Below, piece by piece: positions 1 through 9,689 of a stretch of DNA of 64,000 nucleotides (its first letter is position 1; every line of letters begins with the position of its first letter). The notes beneath the pieces are model-generated. The model saw nothing but the letters and a program-made list of their open reading frames with translations. It was not told the origin of the DNA and did no database searches. Where the stretch lies: positions 39,821,430-39,885,429 of the forward strand of contig CM056588.1 in assembly GCA_029721435.1 (NCBI GenBank), written 5' to 3'. The position numbers were made by a program, and so were the translations under genes. This DNA comes from Gymnothorax reevesii. Its lineage: Eukaryota; Chordata; Actinopteri; Anguilliformes; Muraenidae.

Positions 1-94
1 CTTGGATAGGGCAGGTACAACCCTTGAAACATAAACAGGTCAGTCGTAGATGATGAAACAAGAAGCATTTCAGTGACAGTTGAGCTTAACTCCT

Positions 95-305
95 TTGTGC
101 AGAATACAAATAATACAATTTTTCTTGTTATGCATGAGCATATTTAGGCATTATAACTCAGTATTTGTGTCACCAAGACTGTGGAAATTATTCTAGAGAA
201 GCAAAACATTTGGAATTTTAAGTGCAAAATTATTTAGGAATTAAATTTTGGAATTTACTGAGGCTGGCGTCTATATCGGCAAAAAGAGGTTAAGAGGTCA
301 GTGTC
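95..305. repeat. unclassified interspersed repeat, copy A (uninterrupted)
   Basis: This stretch is clearly related to sequence at 27838-27884 joined to 31704-31875. Shared blocks are a GCAGAATACAAATA-like start, TTCTTGTTATGCATGAG, a CATTTGGAA-type block, TTAGGAATTAAATT and GTCTATATC. In the second copy the homology is split by a 3.8-kb hAT-like element, whereas here it is continuous, so this copy works as an unoccupied relative of the insertion site. I see no coding capacity, terminal inverted repeat or tRNA-like head, and cannot assign a family. Outer limits are approximate; similarity may start further left. Confidence 0.6.
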
Positions 306-310
306 ACTGA

Positions 311-2879
311 TTATCCTCTGTATTGCATAATGAATGGTACATTCCATCATGATCCAAAAGTTGGAAAACTGAAAAGACCAAAAATCAGCATCTATAGCGT
401 AAAATCAGCCAAAGCTGCCATGGAGGGAGCCATTTGAAATGCCAACCAATCCGGTTTTTGACCAAGCTGGAAGTGCTAGCCTAGCTATTGCTCGACCTAC
501 CAGAGCCCACCATCTCCAAGGATGAGCTAGCTTCCCTGAGTGAAAATAATTGAGGGATAAGCAGTCAGGCTGAATTCTTATTTTGAGAGCAGATTTTTCT
601 ACACTTAATCTTTAATACTGAAAACATGGAAAATGCAAAGACATTTCTGACTATTGACTACCCTTACCAAGTACAGCGCAGAAAACACAGTGCAGTGCAG
701 ATGGACGGGTTTAATTTAATGGGTACTTTTGTCTATTGATATAGAGAGATCCACGTTAGAATTTCAACGCCCTTTTACACACAGGGCACCCACTTCAGGA
801 GACTAAAAGCATCCTTGTTCTTCCTTCTTAGCATTCATTTTGCTTGTCTTACCTTTTGCTTTCTTTCAGTTGGCAGTTTCCATGCAACCTTTGGAACCCT
901 GTCTGGAGTGCTAATGCAAAACCATAAATTCCAAAAAGCCAAAACAGGAAGTCATATCTCTTCAAAACAAAACATAACAAAACAAAAACAAACAAAAAAA
1001 AAAAAAACACACTAATGATGTAATGCTAACTTTTTGAGCAGCGGAATACATCCAGTACCTGCGGGGCAGGGACAACTGCGTTAGGCTACAACTAGTTTGG
1101 TATAACCTCTTCATTTTTCACAATCGGCCGAACGTAAGGACATCAACCGAGACGAAAACTTCTCTCTGTTCCCTAACAGGTCCCCCAGGAAACCATACCC
1201 CGGAACCAAAATGCTGCAAGGAACCACATTGAAAAAAATCCTCTCAATGCATTATATGACCCCTCTAACATGCAACAACTCAAGGCCTGCAATAGTTTTG
1301 TAAATAACAATATTTGAGTCACTTCATGCTCTCAGTTTTCCATTTCCTTGGCATACTGACCATAATGAATAAGGAGTAAGACAGGAATGGCCTCTTTTTG
1401 ACACATAAACCAGGACATGGCACACCAATTATAACACATCAGAAAGGAGCTCTTTCAATCGCAAAGAATCAGAGTATCAGAGTACTTGAGCACCTCTTCT
1501 AAATTACAGACTGCCCAACCATGTTCCCAGAATCTTACAGAATACTAACAATAATTAAAAACCAATGCCCTTCACTCACATGACTGCATGTTAAAATTCT
1601 CACGGAAGGTGGAACACATTTTGATTTTACATGCATCAGCACAGTCAAAACATTTCAGATACATAGCCTACTTTACAAATGCATGGGCCAAAGGTGTCCT
1701 CATACATAATCCTTCTGCCTTAGTGAGTAAAAACCACCTGAGAACCTCCACAAGGGTGTTTTTTCATGGATTACAAACTTGTTACAGAACCTTTAGATCC
1801 AACTGGACCATCATTATAGCAGAGCCCCCCTGGTCACAGATCAGGCATTTATCTCTTGGGTGTGTTCAGCAGCAACCCAAAGCTCCATAATTCTGGGAAC
1901 ACAGTGGCACTGACCAGAGATAAGAGGGGTGCCCTCCAACTGCTATTACCAGGAGAGGGGTGGGGGGGTTCGATAGAAAAAGCTTTCAAAAGAGGTTTCG
2001 ACACTGAGTTTGGTACCTAGAAATGCGGATCTGTCAAGAGCAGTCCAGTCGCCAAATTTGGGATCAGATGATCTGTAATTGCAGCATTGATCGAATAACA
2101 GAATTCTCATACCCTAATGTACGAGTGGCAAAAGGTTTGCAAAATTCATGGCAAGGAGTCAGTTTGAATTGTGGCTATCAGGATCCACAAGAAAAAAACT
2201 GTCAAGTGAGGGAGTAAAACTACCTGTACAATAATGGTAGCCAAATATGAATAACGTTTGTCTCTGGTTCGGGATTTGTGCGCTTGCGCGGCACATCTCC
2301 TCTTCACACTTTTGCTTTTCCAAAAGGCAGCATACAAGCGCAACTGCCGCTTTAAAAGCTATTTCCTTCAATTGTCAAGTGGTGAGCAGGAAAAGGAAAT
2401 GATACCCGAAACCGAGGGTGAAATCTATTTAAAAACACAGTACAGTGCTGCTGGTGTCGCAACCCCCCGCGCGGACACAGCTCCAGCGAAGAAAATGATG
2501 CGCAGCGGACGAAGCCTCACTGACGAAGCCTCGTGATGCTTTGCATTGATAGTTAATATCGATGCCAGAAGATTTACACGCTTCAGCGCAGCCGACAGAA
2601 CATTCACCGCCTAAATATCGACAACAAGCGGTGCGGCGAAAATTGCGGACCCTGAAATGTGCGACACCTTTATTGCGCATTCTTAGGTTGATGGCTCATA
2701 GTGCCTGCGTTTGCTTAGAGTTACTGAAGGCAAGCCTTACATATAGGGAATACATGTGGACCCAGAGATAAAAAGGTGCTTTTGCAAATTTAAAAAAATA
2801 TATTTAAAAAAAGATTTTAATATTCTTGATTGCATTTAAAGTTGAGAAGACATGCACCGCCTCTCCAAAAATTTACCCC
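311..2879. other. lmo2 upstream intergenic DNA, no gene recognised
   Basis: The ORFs here are short, overlap on both strands and carry no known domain. An A-rich stretch lies at 966-1009. The part from about 2260 to 2700 has more CpG dinucleotides than the surrounding DNA and may be part of the extended lmo2 promoter or an upstream noncoding exon, but no splice structure can be defended. No transposon ends were recognised. Confidence 0.4.
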
Positions 2880-2987
2880 ACCTCTATTATAAAACGGGGA
2901 ATAGACAGGACAGCGCACACTGAGAGCAGAATCCCGTAGAGGTATTTGATGCCATCCGCTGCAGTCCAGAACAGGGAAAATCCTGGA
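2880..2987 (+). promoter_or_regulatory. lmo2: putative proximal promoter and 5' leader of lmo2
   Basis: A TATA-like TTATAAAA lies at 2887-2894, about 95 bases before the start codon, which would place transcription start near 2915-2925 and give a short leader of about 65-75 bases. The assignment rests only on the motif and its spacing. Mammalian LMO2 has several promoters, so a distal promoter outside the inspected stretch is possible too. Confidence 0.4.
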
Positions 2988-3028
2988 ATGTCATCGGCCA
3001 TCGAGCGGAAGAGCGTGGAGACGAGCGA
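2988..3028 (+). CDS. lmo2: lmo2 coding exon 1
   Basis: This exon has 41 coding bases, encoding [13 protein letters not shown] plus two bases of a Glu codon, and ends at a strong GTGAGT donor (3029-3034). It is too short to stand out as an ORF and was found by reading upstream of exon 2 for the known Lmo2 N-terminus. Confidence 0.93.
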
Positions 3029-5144
3029 GTGAGTGGTGCATACAAAACATCATTTAAAGACGCTGACATAACCTAATAATATTTTACGCGCGTTCATATT
3101 TCGTTTATAGTCGATCAGTAAGCAATTGATTGGCTGTATAGTTTCTTCAGTGGTGCGTGTCAACCGAGTCCAAGTTGATTTGAGAAACTGAAAATGTTAA
3201 AAATACGGAAGAGTCGAAATTCTGAATCTCAGCAATGTTGCCGTTGACAAAGCGGATAGCTTCTCTAAGTCTCTCTGACATGGGGAGTTCTCATGTGGGT
3301 CAATATCAGTGTGACTTGTACCACGAAATTATTTATAATAATTGGGTAGGTATAGCTGAATTTTATTGTTCATCAGGTGCAAACAGTTAGTGATCAGTGG
3401 TGAGAACAGTAGACTGCACTGCTATAATCGCGTCCTCTTGTGGCTGATTGAAGTAACTAATCTAGGGATTTATAATTACGCTTCGCCGAGGCCTAATACT
3501 GGTTAAACTGGCGGTGGCGTTTTTACTCAGGGAGCCGGTTGATGAAGTTCTCCAGATGCCGCCGTCCCTGCTGACCTGTGGCGGGTGCCAGCAGAGCATC
3601 GGTGATCGCTTTTTCCTCAAGGCCATCGAGCAATACTGGCACGAAGACTGCCTCAGCTGCGACCTTTGCGGCTGCCGGCTTGGGGAGGTCGGCCGCCGGC
3701 TGTACTACAAACTGGGCCGGAAGCTGTGCCGCCGGGACTATCTCAGGTAGGCAGTAAAATACATTGTGGCGCCTACTGCTGAACCCTCCATTGAATGTTC
3801 AGTCTTTATTCTGAACGTCTGATATGGGATAAATCTGTTCTTAACATGCAAAAATTTAAGACAATCGGGTCATGTGAACAACCACCCTCAATCCTGTTTC
3901 CACGTTTGAGAATGTAGCACGCCGACTGTATTTCACCTTTTTTTCTGCGCACCTCATTAGAATATCTGTTGATGAATATATACTCTTCCAAAAAAGAAAC
4001 TATACAAATATTGAATTATTGATTACACTTTCTTTTCAATATGTTTTCCACATTTGCCAAAACATTTCATGTATAATAAATTGATGCTAAAAACAATGTA
4101 TAGTTTCTTTTTTGGAAGAGTATATATTTTTTTTCATAAAGACAAGTGGATTTACACACACTCAAAGTTTTATACACACTGTGACTAGAAGGGCATTCAA
4201 GAGTACATTCTTCTGCCTGCATATTAGTTTTGACCTGTCGTGCAATGTTGACCAAGACCCCTGAAAATGTAATCACATCTTACTGTTGTGAAATATATCT
4301 TTCCAACAAAGTTTCATCAAAATTGGTCCACAACTTTTTCCCATCATCCTACTTTCAAACAGTCACACAAATGGAGGCAAAAACAAAACCTCTGTCCAAC
4401 TCCTTGGCGGAGGAAATAAACACATTGCTAGTTTGCCTGCTGGCATTTTCCATACCCATTACTCATTCTTCCCAGTACCTACTGGACTGGATTCAGTTAT
4501 ATCCAATAGGCTCTAGCATTATTGGCATCAAGATAAGAAATGCACAAAAAAACTACAAAAACAAATGACATTATAAACTTAAAATGCAATAAATAAATAC
4601 ACGAACAAACAAATAAATAAATAAAAAAAGAAACAATTTGTTCATTTAATTGAAGATCAGTTTTCTTCATATCAAGGTTTCAGAATTGAGGGTACCCTTG
4701 ATTTCGAAGTGTTCCTCCCCCAAACGAGTGTGAACTTGGAGGAGAGGGGTTTTGTTGTGTGTGTGTGGGGGGGGGGGGGCTGTTATTAATATGTTTTTTT
4801 TTGGGGGGGGGGGGGGGGTCGGGTCAGCTCTGTTATAAAGGTGCTCGGTGGGGGGTGGATAGGGTGGCAGTTCTGTCATAAATTTGCCCATTGGGGTGGG
4901 GGGTCTGGGGCATTGTTTCTTCAGACTCTTTGGGCAGGATGGGCTGTGTGCCTCGTGCGAGAGGAGAATCCGGGCGTTCGAGATGACCATGCGAGTCAGA
5001 GACAAGGTGTTCCACCTGGAGTGTTTCAAATGTGCCGCATGCCAGAAGCACTTCTGCGTGGGAGACCGTTACCTGCTGTTCAACTCGGACATTGTGTGTG
5101 AGCAGGACATCTTTGAGTGGACCAAACTCAACAAGTCCGCATAG
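2988..5144 (+). CDS. lmo2: LIM-only protein 2 (complete gene, 3 coding exons)
   Basis: Spliced coding sequence 2988-3028, 3531-3746 and 4925-5144 gives 158 residues, the length of mammalian LMO2. All junctions are GT-AG and restore the frame: intron 1 splits a Glu codon (GA/G) and intron 2 an Arg codon (AG/A). The product is two tandem LIM zinc-finger domains with short tails. LIM1 ligands are C30, C33, H51, C54, C57, C60, C80 and D83; LIM2 ligands are C94, C97, H116, C119, C122, C125, C144 and D147. All sixteen are present. The N-terminus MSSAIERKS and the DEVLQMPPS stretch before LIM1 identify Lmo2 rather than Lmo1/3/4. Known role of the family: a nuclear non-DNA-binding bridge joining LDB1 with TAL1/E-protein and GATA factors in blood and endothelial progenitors. 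The start is chosen by homology and has a purine at -3. The C-terminus ends NKSA, which differs from the mammalian end. Confidence 0.97.
3029..3530 (+). other. lmo2: lmo2 intron 1 (502 bases)
   Basis: GTGAGT donor and TTTTTACTCAG acceptor. No repeat is recognised. One GGATAG (GATA-like) site lies near 3251, which is expected by chance at this length and is not evidence of control by itself. Confidence 0.85.
3531..3746 (+). CDS. lmo2: lmo2 coding exon 2 (LIM1)
   Basis: 216 bases from the last base of the split Glu codon through the whole first LIM domain, ending CTCAG before the donor GTAGGC at 3747. An ORF can be drawn from GTG at 3514, but those extra bases are intron (acceptor AG at 3529-3530). 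Confidence 0.96.
3975..4128. mobile_element. MITE-like element with 30-bp perfect inverted ends
   Basis: The 30 bases at 3975-4004 are the exact reverse complement of 4099-4128 (core ACTCTTCCAAAAAAGAAAC), separated by 94 bases without coding capacity. The ends are TA-rich, compatible with TA target duplication as in mariner-type elements, but I cannot name the family. It sits inside lmo2 intron 2. The identity of the arms suggests a young insertion or a maintained hairpin. Confidence 0.75.
4210..4430 (+). repeat. retroposon-tail-like fragment
   Basis: The stretch reads TTTCATCAAAATTGG, then CCAACTCCTTGGCGGAGGAAATAA. This resembles a dispersed animal repeat tail ending in CCTTGGCGGAGGTAATAA that I recall from fish genomes, possibly the 3' end of an RTE-type LINE or a SINE riding on it. 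The family is assigned from recall; no coding part is present. Confidence 0.4.
4925..5144 (+). CDS. lmo2: lmo2 coding exon 3 (LIM2 and stop)
   Basis: 220 bases from the last base of the split Arg codon through LIM2 to the TAG at 5142-5144. The residues [10 protein letters not shown] directly after the junction, and [10 protein letters not shown] near the end, are diagnostic of Lmo2. Confidence 0.97.
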
Positions 5145-6120
5145 CCCTGGTCCCCCCAACTCTACAGCTGCCTGGACAAGACTTCTGGCTGGGAGGGGCT
5201 TAAACATGAGTCCAGGACCATACATGCCTCAGGGCTGCGCTCCTGTTTTATATGAAGGTTACATTTTCTTTTTATTCCCTTAATACATTGTTTTGTATTT
5301 ACACATAATTGCAGTTAGATATTTTTCAGATTCTTAGTTTTTCTAAGTTGTATCTATCTAAATCTTGTAAGTGGGTTGATTCAACAACAGTGATGAGAAA
5401 GGTACACCATTTTCCATCTCTCTCGTTTGGGTTAAAGCAGTAATTAAGGTAAACTGGAAGGAAAATCAGCAATTAGAAAGAACCCTTGTTGCACCTATGA
5501 GCTGATGTCAGGCTAGCAGTTTCTGGGAAATGACTCCAAGTTGCCAATCTCTGGCCCGTGAATTGGGTAATGTTCTGATGAGGAGTCATTTTCACCCATG
5601 ATTTTGAGAATTCATTAGAAAAAAAAAGTTTTCTTTCTATTCCAACAAAGTATTTAATTTACAACACGGGGGAAGTGGAGTGCATTGCTGTGCATTGGTT
5701 AACAGCATAGGTGAGGAAATGCAGGCAGCATGCAGTTTGTCAGAACAGGCTGAGACTGTTAGTTCACCAGCATCAAGCTGGGCGAAATACAAGCCTAAAG
5801 TACGAGCTCAAAAAGCACACTTTGCACAAGTATTTGGAAATATTTTTTCCACACAGAGTGGTCACAGTCTGGAATAAGTTTTCAGATCATGTAATCGAGG
5901 CAGAAGCTCAGGGTGTTTACATGACCAGGCTTGATATAGTATTGAATTCCATCTAGTTCTTAAGTTAATACCAGAGGTGTTATGTTCTTTATAGTGAAAG
6001 GGAATTGACAAACCTATTGAACTGAATGGCTTGTTATCACTCTTTTGGGTTACGCATGTTATGCTACGGCCACTGTTTGAAACCACGGTTTTAGATCCCC
6101 GATAATTTTCAATAAAACTT
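5145..6120 (+). other. lmo2: probable lmo2 3' UTR and polyadenylation signal
   Basis: The first AATAAA downstream of the stop that I see is at 6111-6116, giving a 3' UTR of about 1 kb. Nearer weak variants such as AATACA at 5282 could also serve. The candidate UTR includes a decayed LINE-like piece (about 5790-5955). Transcript data would be needed to place the real end. Confidence 0.45.
5790..5955 (+). pseudogene. decayed LINE ORF2 C-terminal fragment
   Basis: The reading frame from 5711 to 5956 contains FFPHRVVTVWNKFSDHVIEA followed by a Leu-Asp near the end. This matches the pattern at the extreme C-terminus of many fish non-LTR retrotransposon ORF2 proteins (FFxxRVVxxWNxLPxxVVEA...FKxRLD). 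Only this last part is recognisable and no reverse transcriptase motif is present. Its position between the lmo2 stop and the first AATAAA means it may be exapted into the 3' UTR. Confidence 0.55.
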
Positions 6121-8165
6121 GTTCCTGTCTCGCGAATGAATTGTAGAATTCTGTTAAGAATTTTATGAAAACTCAATATCTGTTTTTAAAATTAATCTGC
6201 AGTATTTTGACTGGTGTTTCTATAGAGATAGTATTTGGCCTAGGGCTGGAGCTGTTCATAGGCAATGAACAAATAACCGTCGACCAGCTCTGCTTAAATA
6301 CTGGAGAGAAACAAATCTGTCATGCTCAAAATGAGTTCTCACAATAAATCGCGCAACTTGACTGAAGAGGGAATTTGGGCCAAGGTCAACTCAATGTTAG
6401 CATTCCACCACAAGAGGGCATTAAGGTTCATAACATGGGAAAAACAGGGAAACCAAACCCACCATTTAATGCACGAGAACGAACTCGAAAGACAGTGATG
6501 AAAATTCTTAAGCTTTATTCTTGTTCGTCAGAGTCACTTTAGGCGCTTGTGCTTGTGTCAGGTTATCTAAGTCTGTGTTCACAGTGAGATTATGACTGAC
6601 TGGCAGGTGACTGGTGCGAATGTCTTTGAGTGCAAGACAATGGCATCTTACACAGTTAAAAGACTTGTCTTGACACCAATCACACAAATGGACTGGCATG
6701 AAGCTATACTGACAATATGCTGAGCAGGAGATATCTGGCTCAGATATAGTCCAGTCAGGAGCTTGCTCTGAGTACTCATCACTGAGACACTAGAACATCG
6801 AGGTTTACCTCGCCCATGGAGAGGCACAGGGAGGCTTTTACAACACCTTAAAAGTACCAACCAGGTCCGACCTAGAATAACCAATAAGTTTAAGTCTGAA
6901 ATAAACAGCTTTTTCTGAAACATGAAATTCTGAATGACTGGACTGAATAGCGCTGTCCGGTCAGCAGTCCCTAAACAGCAGATGGCGCTAATACCTCTAA
7001 AATCATGGCAGCCCAATTCTGTTCCTGGAAATTCATGCTCATGAGGGTTTTTCTGTTCAGCGCTGATGGCGAACACCTCATTCAACGTCTAGAGATCAGC
7101 GGAGAGGTGCTGGTAAGTAAAGTCAGGTGTGCTAAATTAAGTTTGGGGTGGCAGCCTACAGAATGGTAGATTCCTAGGACCAGGGTTGGACTGTTCTGCC
7201 TTCAATCAAGTACAGGTGTCGCAGTGAGGTCCAAACGGAAAAGAGTGAGGGGGAATCAGGTGAGGGACTCCGCAAGCCTGAAAAGAGAATAAACTAAGGA
7301 GAACACATTGAAGAAGTAAATAAATAGTAAATATTTAAATGATATCGGTCCTGCTCTCCCCTCAGCCAGCTGTTTAACATAGTTCTTCATTTTTGACTAA
7401 CAGCAGTGTACAAACATTGAAGGATGCATTACCATCATCCATAACAATCCCATTAGCTTGTTTTACATATATTCAGTGCTCTTTCCTTGGTATGCCCTTA
7501 TTAAAAAGCTCCCACGAAATGCACCTTCATTTTTAGCCTTGTATTAGTCTGCACCTTCCAAACTTTACCAACTTCCAGAGAATCTGACTACTTCCAAATC
7601 CCTTTACTAATATTCCCAGAAATTTATCACCTACATCAGAAGAACCTTCAGTAGCATCTGCTGCGCCCACCCCATCCCAGTCTTCTCTCTTTATTTCAGA
7701 TTCGCATACATTTAATGACCATAACAATATATGCCAGAAATGTCCTTCTGCGCATATTTATTATGTCTGTATCACCTCATCCTTGTTCTTTTCCCTCCTC
7801 TCCAGTTCAATCAGTTTCTGTCTTTGCCATTTTCTTTTTAGCCTCCTTGTTAACACCTCTGCAAATGAAATTGTACCTGCTGCTTGTGCTCGTTCCACCT
7901 CACCCTCCATCTTCCCTCTCTGGAGTCCTTTCATGTGCTCTCACCCAGTAACTAGCATGATCTAAGTACATCCTGAGTGGTCATTTCCCATCGAACTCAG
8001 TACTAATAAACATTACTTTTCTTCCCAAAATCAAAATCAATCAAAACTCCACTGACTTCTCCCTTTGCACAAATTATGTCTCTTATGACAAAATATGTAG
8101 CTCTTGTCCCACCAAATTTTCTTACTTTTAGAGCCTTTTCTCTGCCTTTTAGCTCAGCATTTAAT
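6121..8165. other. intergenic, nothing recognised
   Basis: No coding sequence, transposon ends or tandem repeat could be supported. The longest reading frame (6648-7085, minus strand) has no domain and low-complexity codon use. Confidence 0.4.
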
Positions 8166-8169
8166 AAAA

Positions 8170-9685
8170 ACAACCCAAAGACAAAAAAAGTTGGGATGGT
8201 ACGTGAAGTTAAAATTAACCGGAAAATTATTATTTGTAAATTATCTTTTACTCGTTGAAAATACAGCAGCACATTTTTTAATATTTCACAGCATGAAATT
8301 TGTCGATTGTACTTTTCAATTTGGAAAAAGTACATTTCAATTTGGATTCTTGCAACATTTTAAAAAAAAGTTGGAACACTAAAGTATGAATTAGTATTGT
8401 AGTGTTGCCATTCCTTCTCACATCACATAATAAATGTTTAGGATCAAAGACATCAAGTGATAAATTTTTTTTTTCAGGTAAAATTTTGTCTATATTTTCC
8501 AGAAAATGTCTTAATGTGTGCAACAGTAAGGGGATGTTATTGTTTCATTTTGTATTTCAAATTGTTCTTTTATTCGGTACACGTCAGGACTGCTAGCAGG
8601 CCTGTCCAGTATTTGCATGCAGCCATGCCTGTGTAATGCAGGCAGAATGTGGTTTTGTGTTCTTGTTGAAATATTCATGGGCATCCCTGGAAAAGATGTT
8701 GTCTTGAAGGCTGAATATTTTTCTCCAAAATCTCTATGCACTTTCTCAGCATTAATGGTGCCTTCACAGAGGTGCTAGTTACCATTGCCAAGGGCACTGA
8801 CACAACTGCATACGATGGCAGCGCATGGCTTTTGGACCGGTTGCTGTTAAAATTCTGAATGGTCCTTTTGGGCCAGCGCATATTGGGTCCATTTCTTCCA
8901 AAAAAGGCCAGAAATATTGATTTGTCTGACCACAATACATTTCCTTTGTGCAGTGGTCCACCGCAGACGCCTCCAAGCCCAGAGAAGATGGCAGTGCTTC
9001 GAGGCACTGTTAATATAAACCTGCTTTTTCACACAACGAAATTTTAACTGGCGTTGGTGTATGTTACTATGTACTGAGCTACTTATCAAAGGTTTGTCAA
9101 GGTATGACTGAGCCCATCTGGTTATATCACTAATGGATAAATGAAGGATCTTGATGCTGTGCCGTTTGAGCGATCGGAAATCTGGGGTACTCATCTCCAG
9201 ATTCCTTGAAACCTTTTATTATGGTATGCACCATAGATGGTGAAATATCCAAATCCTCTCGTGTTTTTCTTTGAGGACCACTGGTTTCAAACCTCTCAAT
9301 GATTTTCTTCTGCATTTGTGGGCCAATTGGGGATCCTCAGCTCATCTTTGAGCCTAAAGGACAAGGCTTTTGTACTGAACCATAATTACAATCACCTGCT
9401 GAGATCAGCTGTTTCAAATCACATCATTATTCAAATTTTTTGCCTCATTTCTCGTTCTAATTTGTGCCCATCCCAACTTTTTTTGGAATGTGTTGCAGGA
9501 CTTAAGAGCAGGAATTTGTTTATATTTACTGTAAAATGAAATGGATCGGATAAAACAGTAAATGTCTTGTCCACATATTAGTCTTAATTAAATACAAGTG
9601 AAAATGAATTTAGAAATCACCGCTTTCTGTTTTTATGTGCATTTTCCATACCGTCCCAACTTTATCCAAGTAGGGATCATACTAT
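8170..9685 (-). mobile_element. degenerate Tc1-like transposon (minus strand)
   Basis: The ends carry inverted AAAGTTGGGA(T/C)GGTA motifs (left about 8190, right about 9655-9672), typical of a very common fish Tc1 family whose ends contain AAAGTTGGGAC. Minus-strand fragments give helix-turn-helix and linker residues: an EDLDISPSMVHTIIKGF segment (9130-9315) and ISDITRWAQSYLDKPL, then Ser-Val-His (8847-9194). The frames are interrupted several times and no intact DDE triad could be read. It is a dead copy of the same family as those at 47.2 and 49.0 kb. Confidence 0.75.
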
Positions 9686-9689
9686 TCCA

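Larger units (their letters stand above)
3747..4924 (+). other. lmo2: lmo2 intron 2 (1178 bases), repeat-bearing
   Basis: Donor GTAGGC, acceptor TTTCTTCAG. The intron holds a small element with perfect inverted ends (3975-4128), a retroposon-like tail (about 4210-4430), an AAATAAAT-rich patch (4588-4630) and two long G runs (13 G at 4767-4779 and 16 G at 4803-4818) about 105-160 bases upstream of the acceptor. Confidence 0.85.

Noticed and set aside
4833..5225. 130-residue minus-strand frame opposite lmo2 exon 3
   Set aside because: Antisense shadow of a confident coding exon.
6648..7085. 145-residue minus-strand frame
   Set aside because: No domain, no repeats of codon bias, and no homologue recognised.
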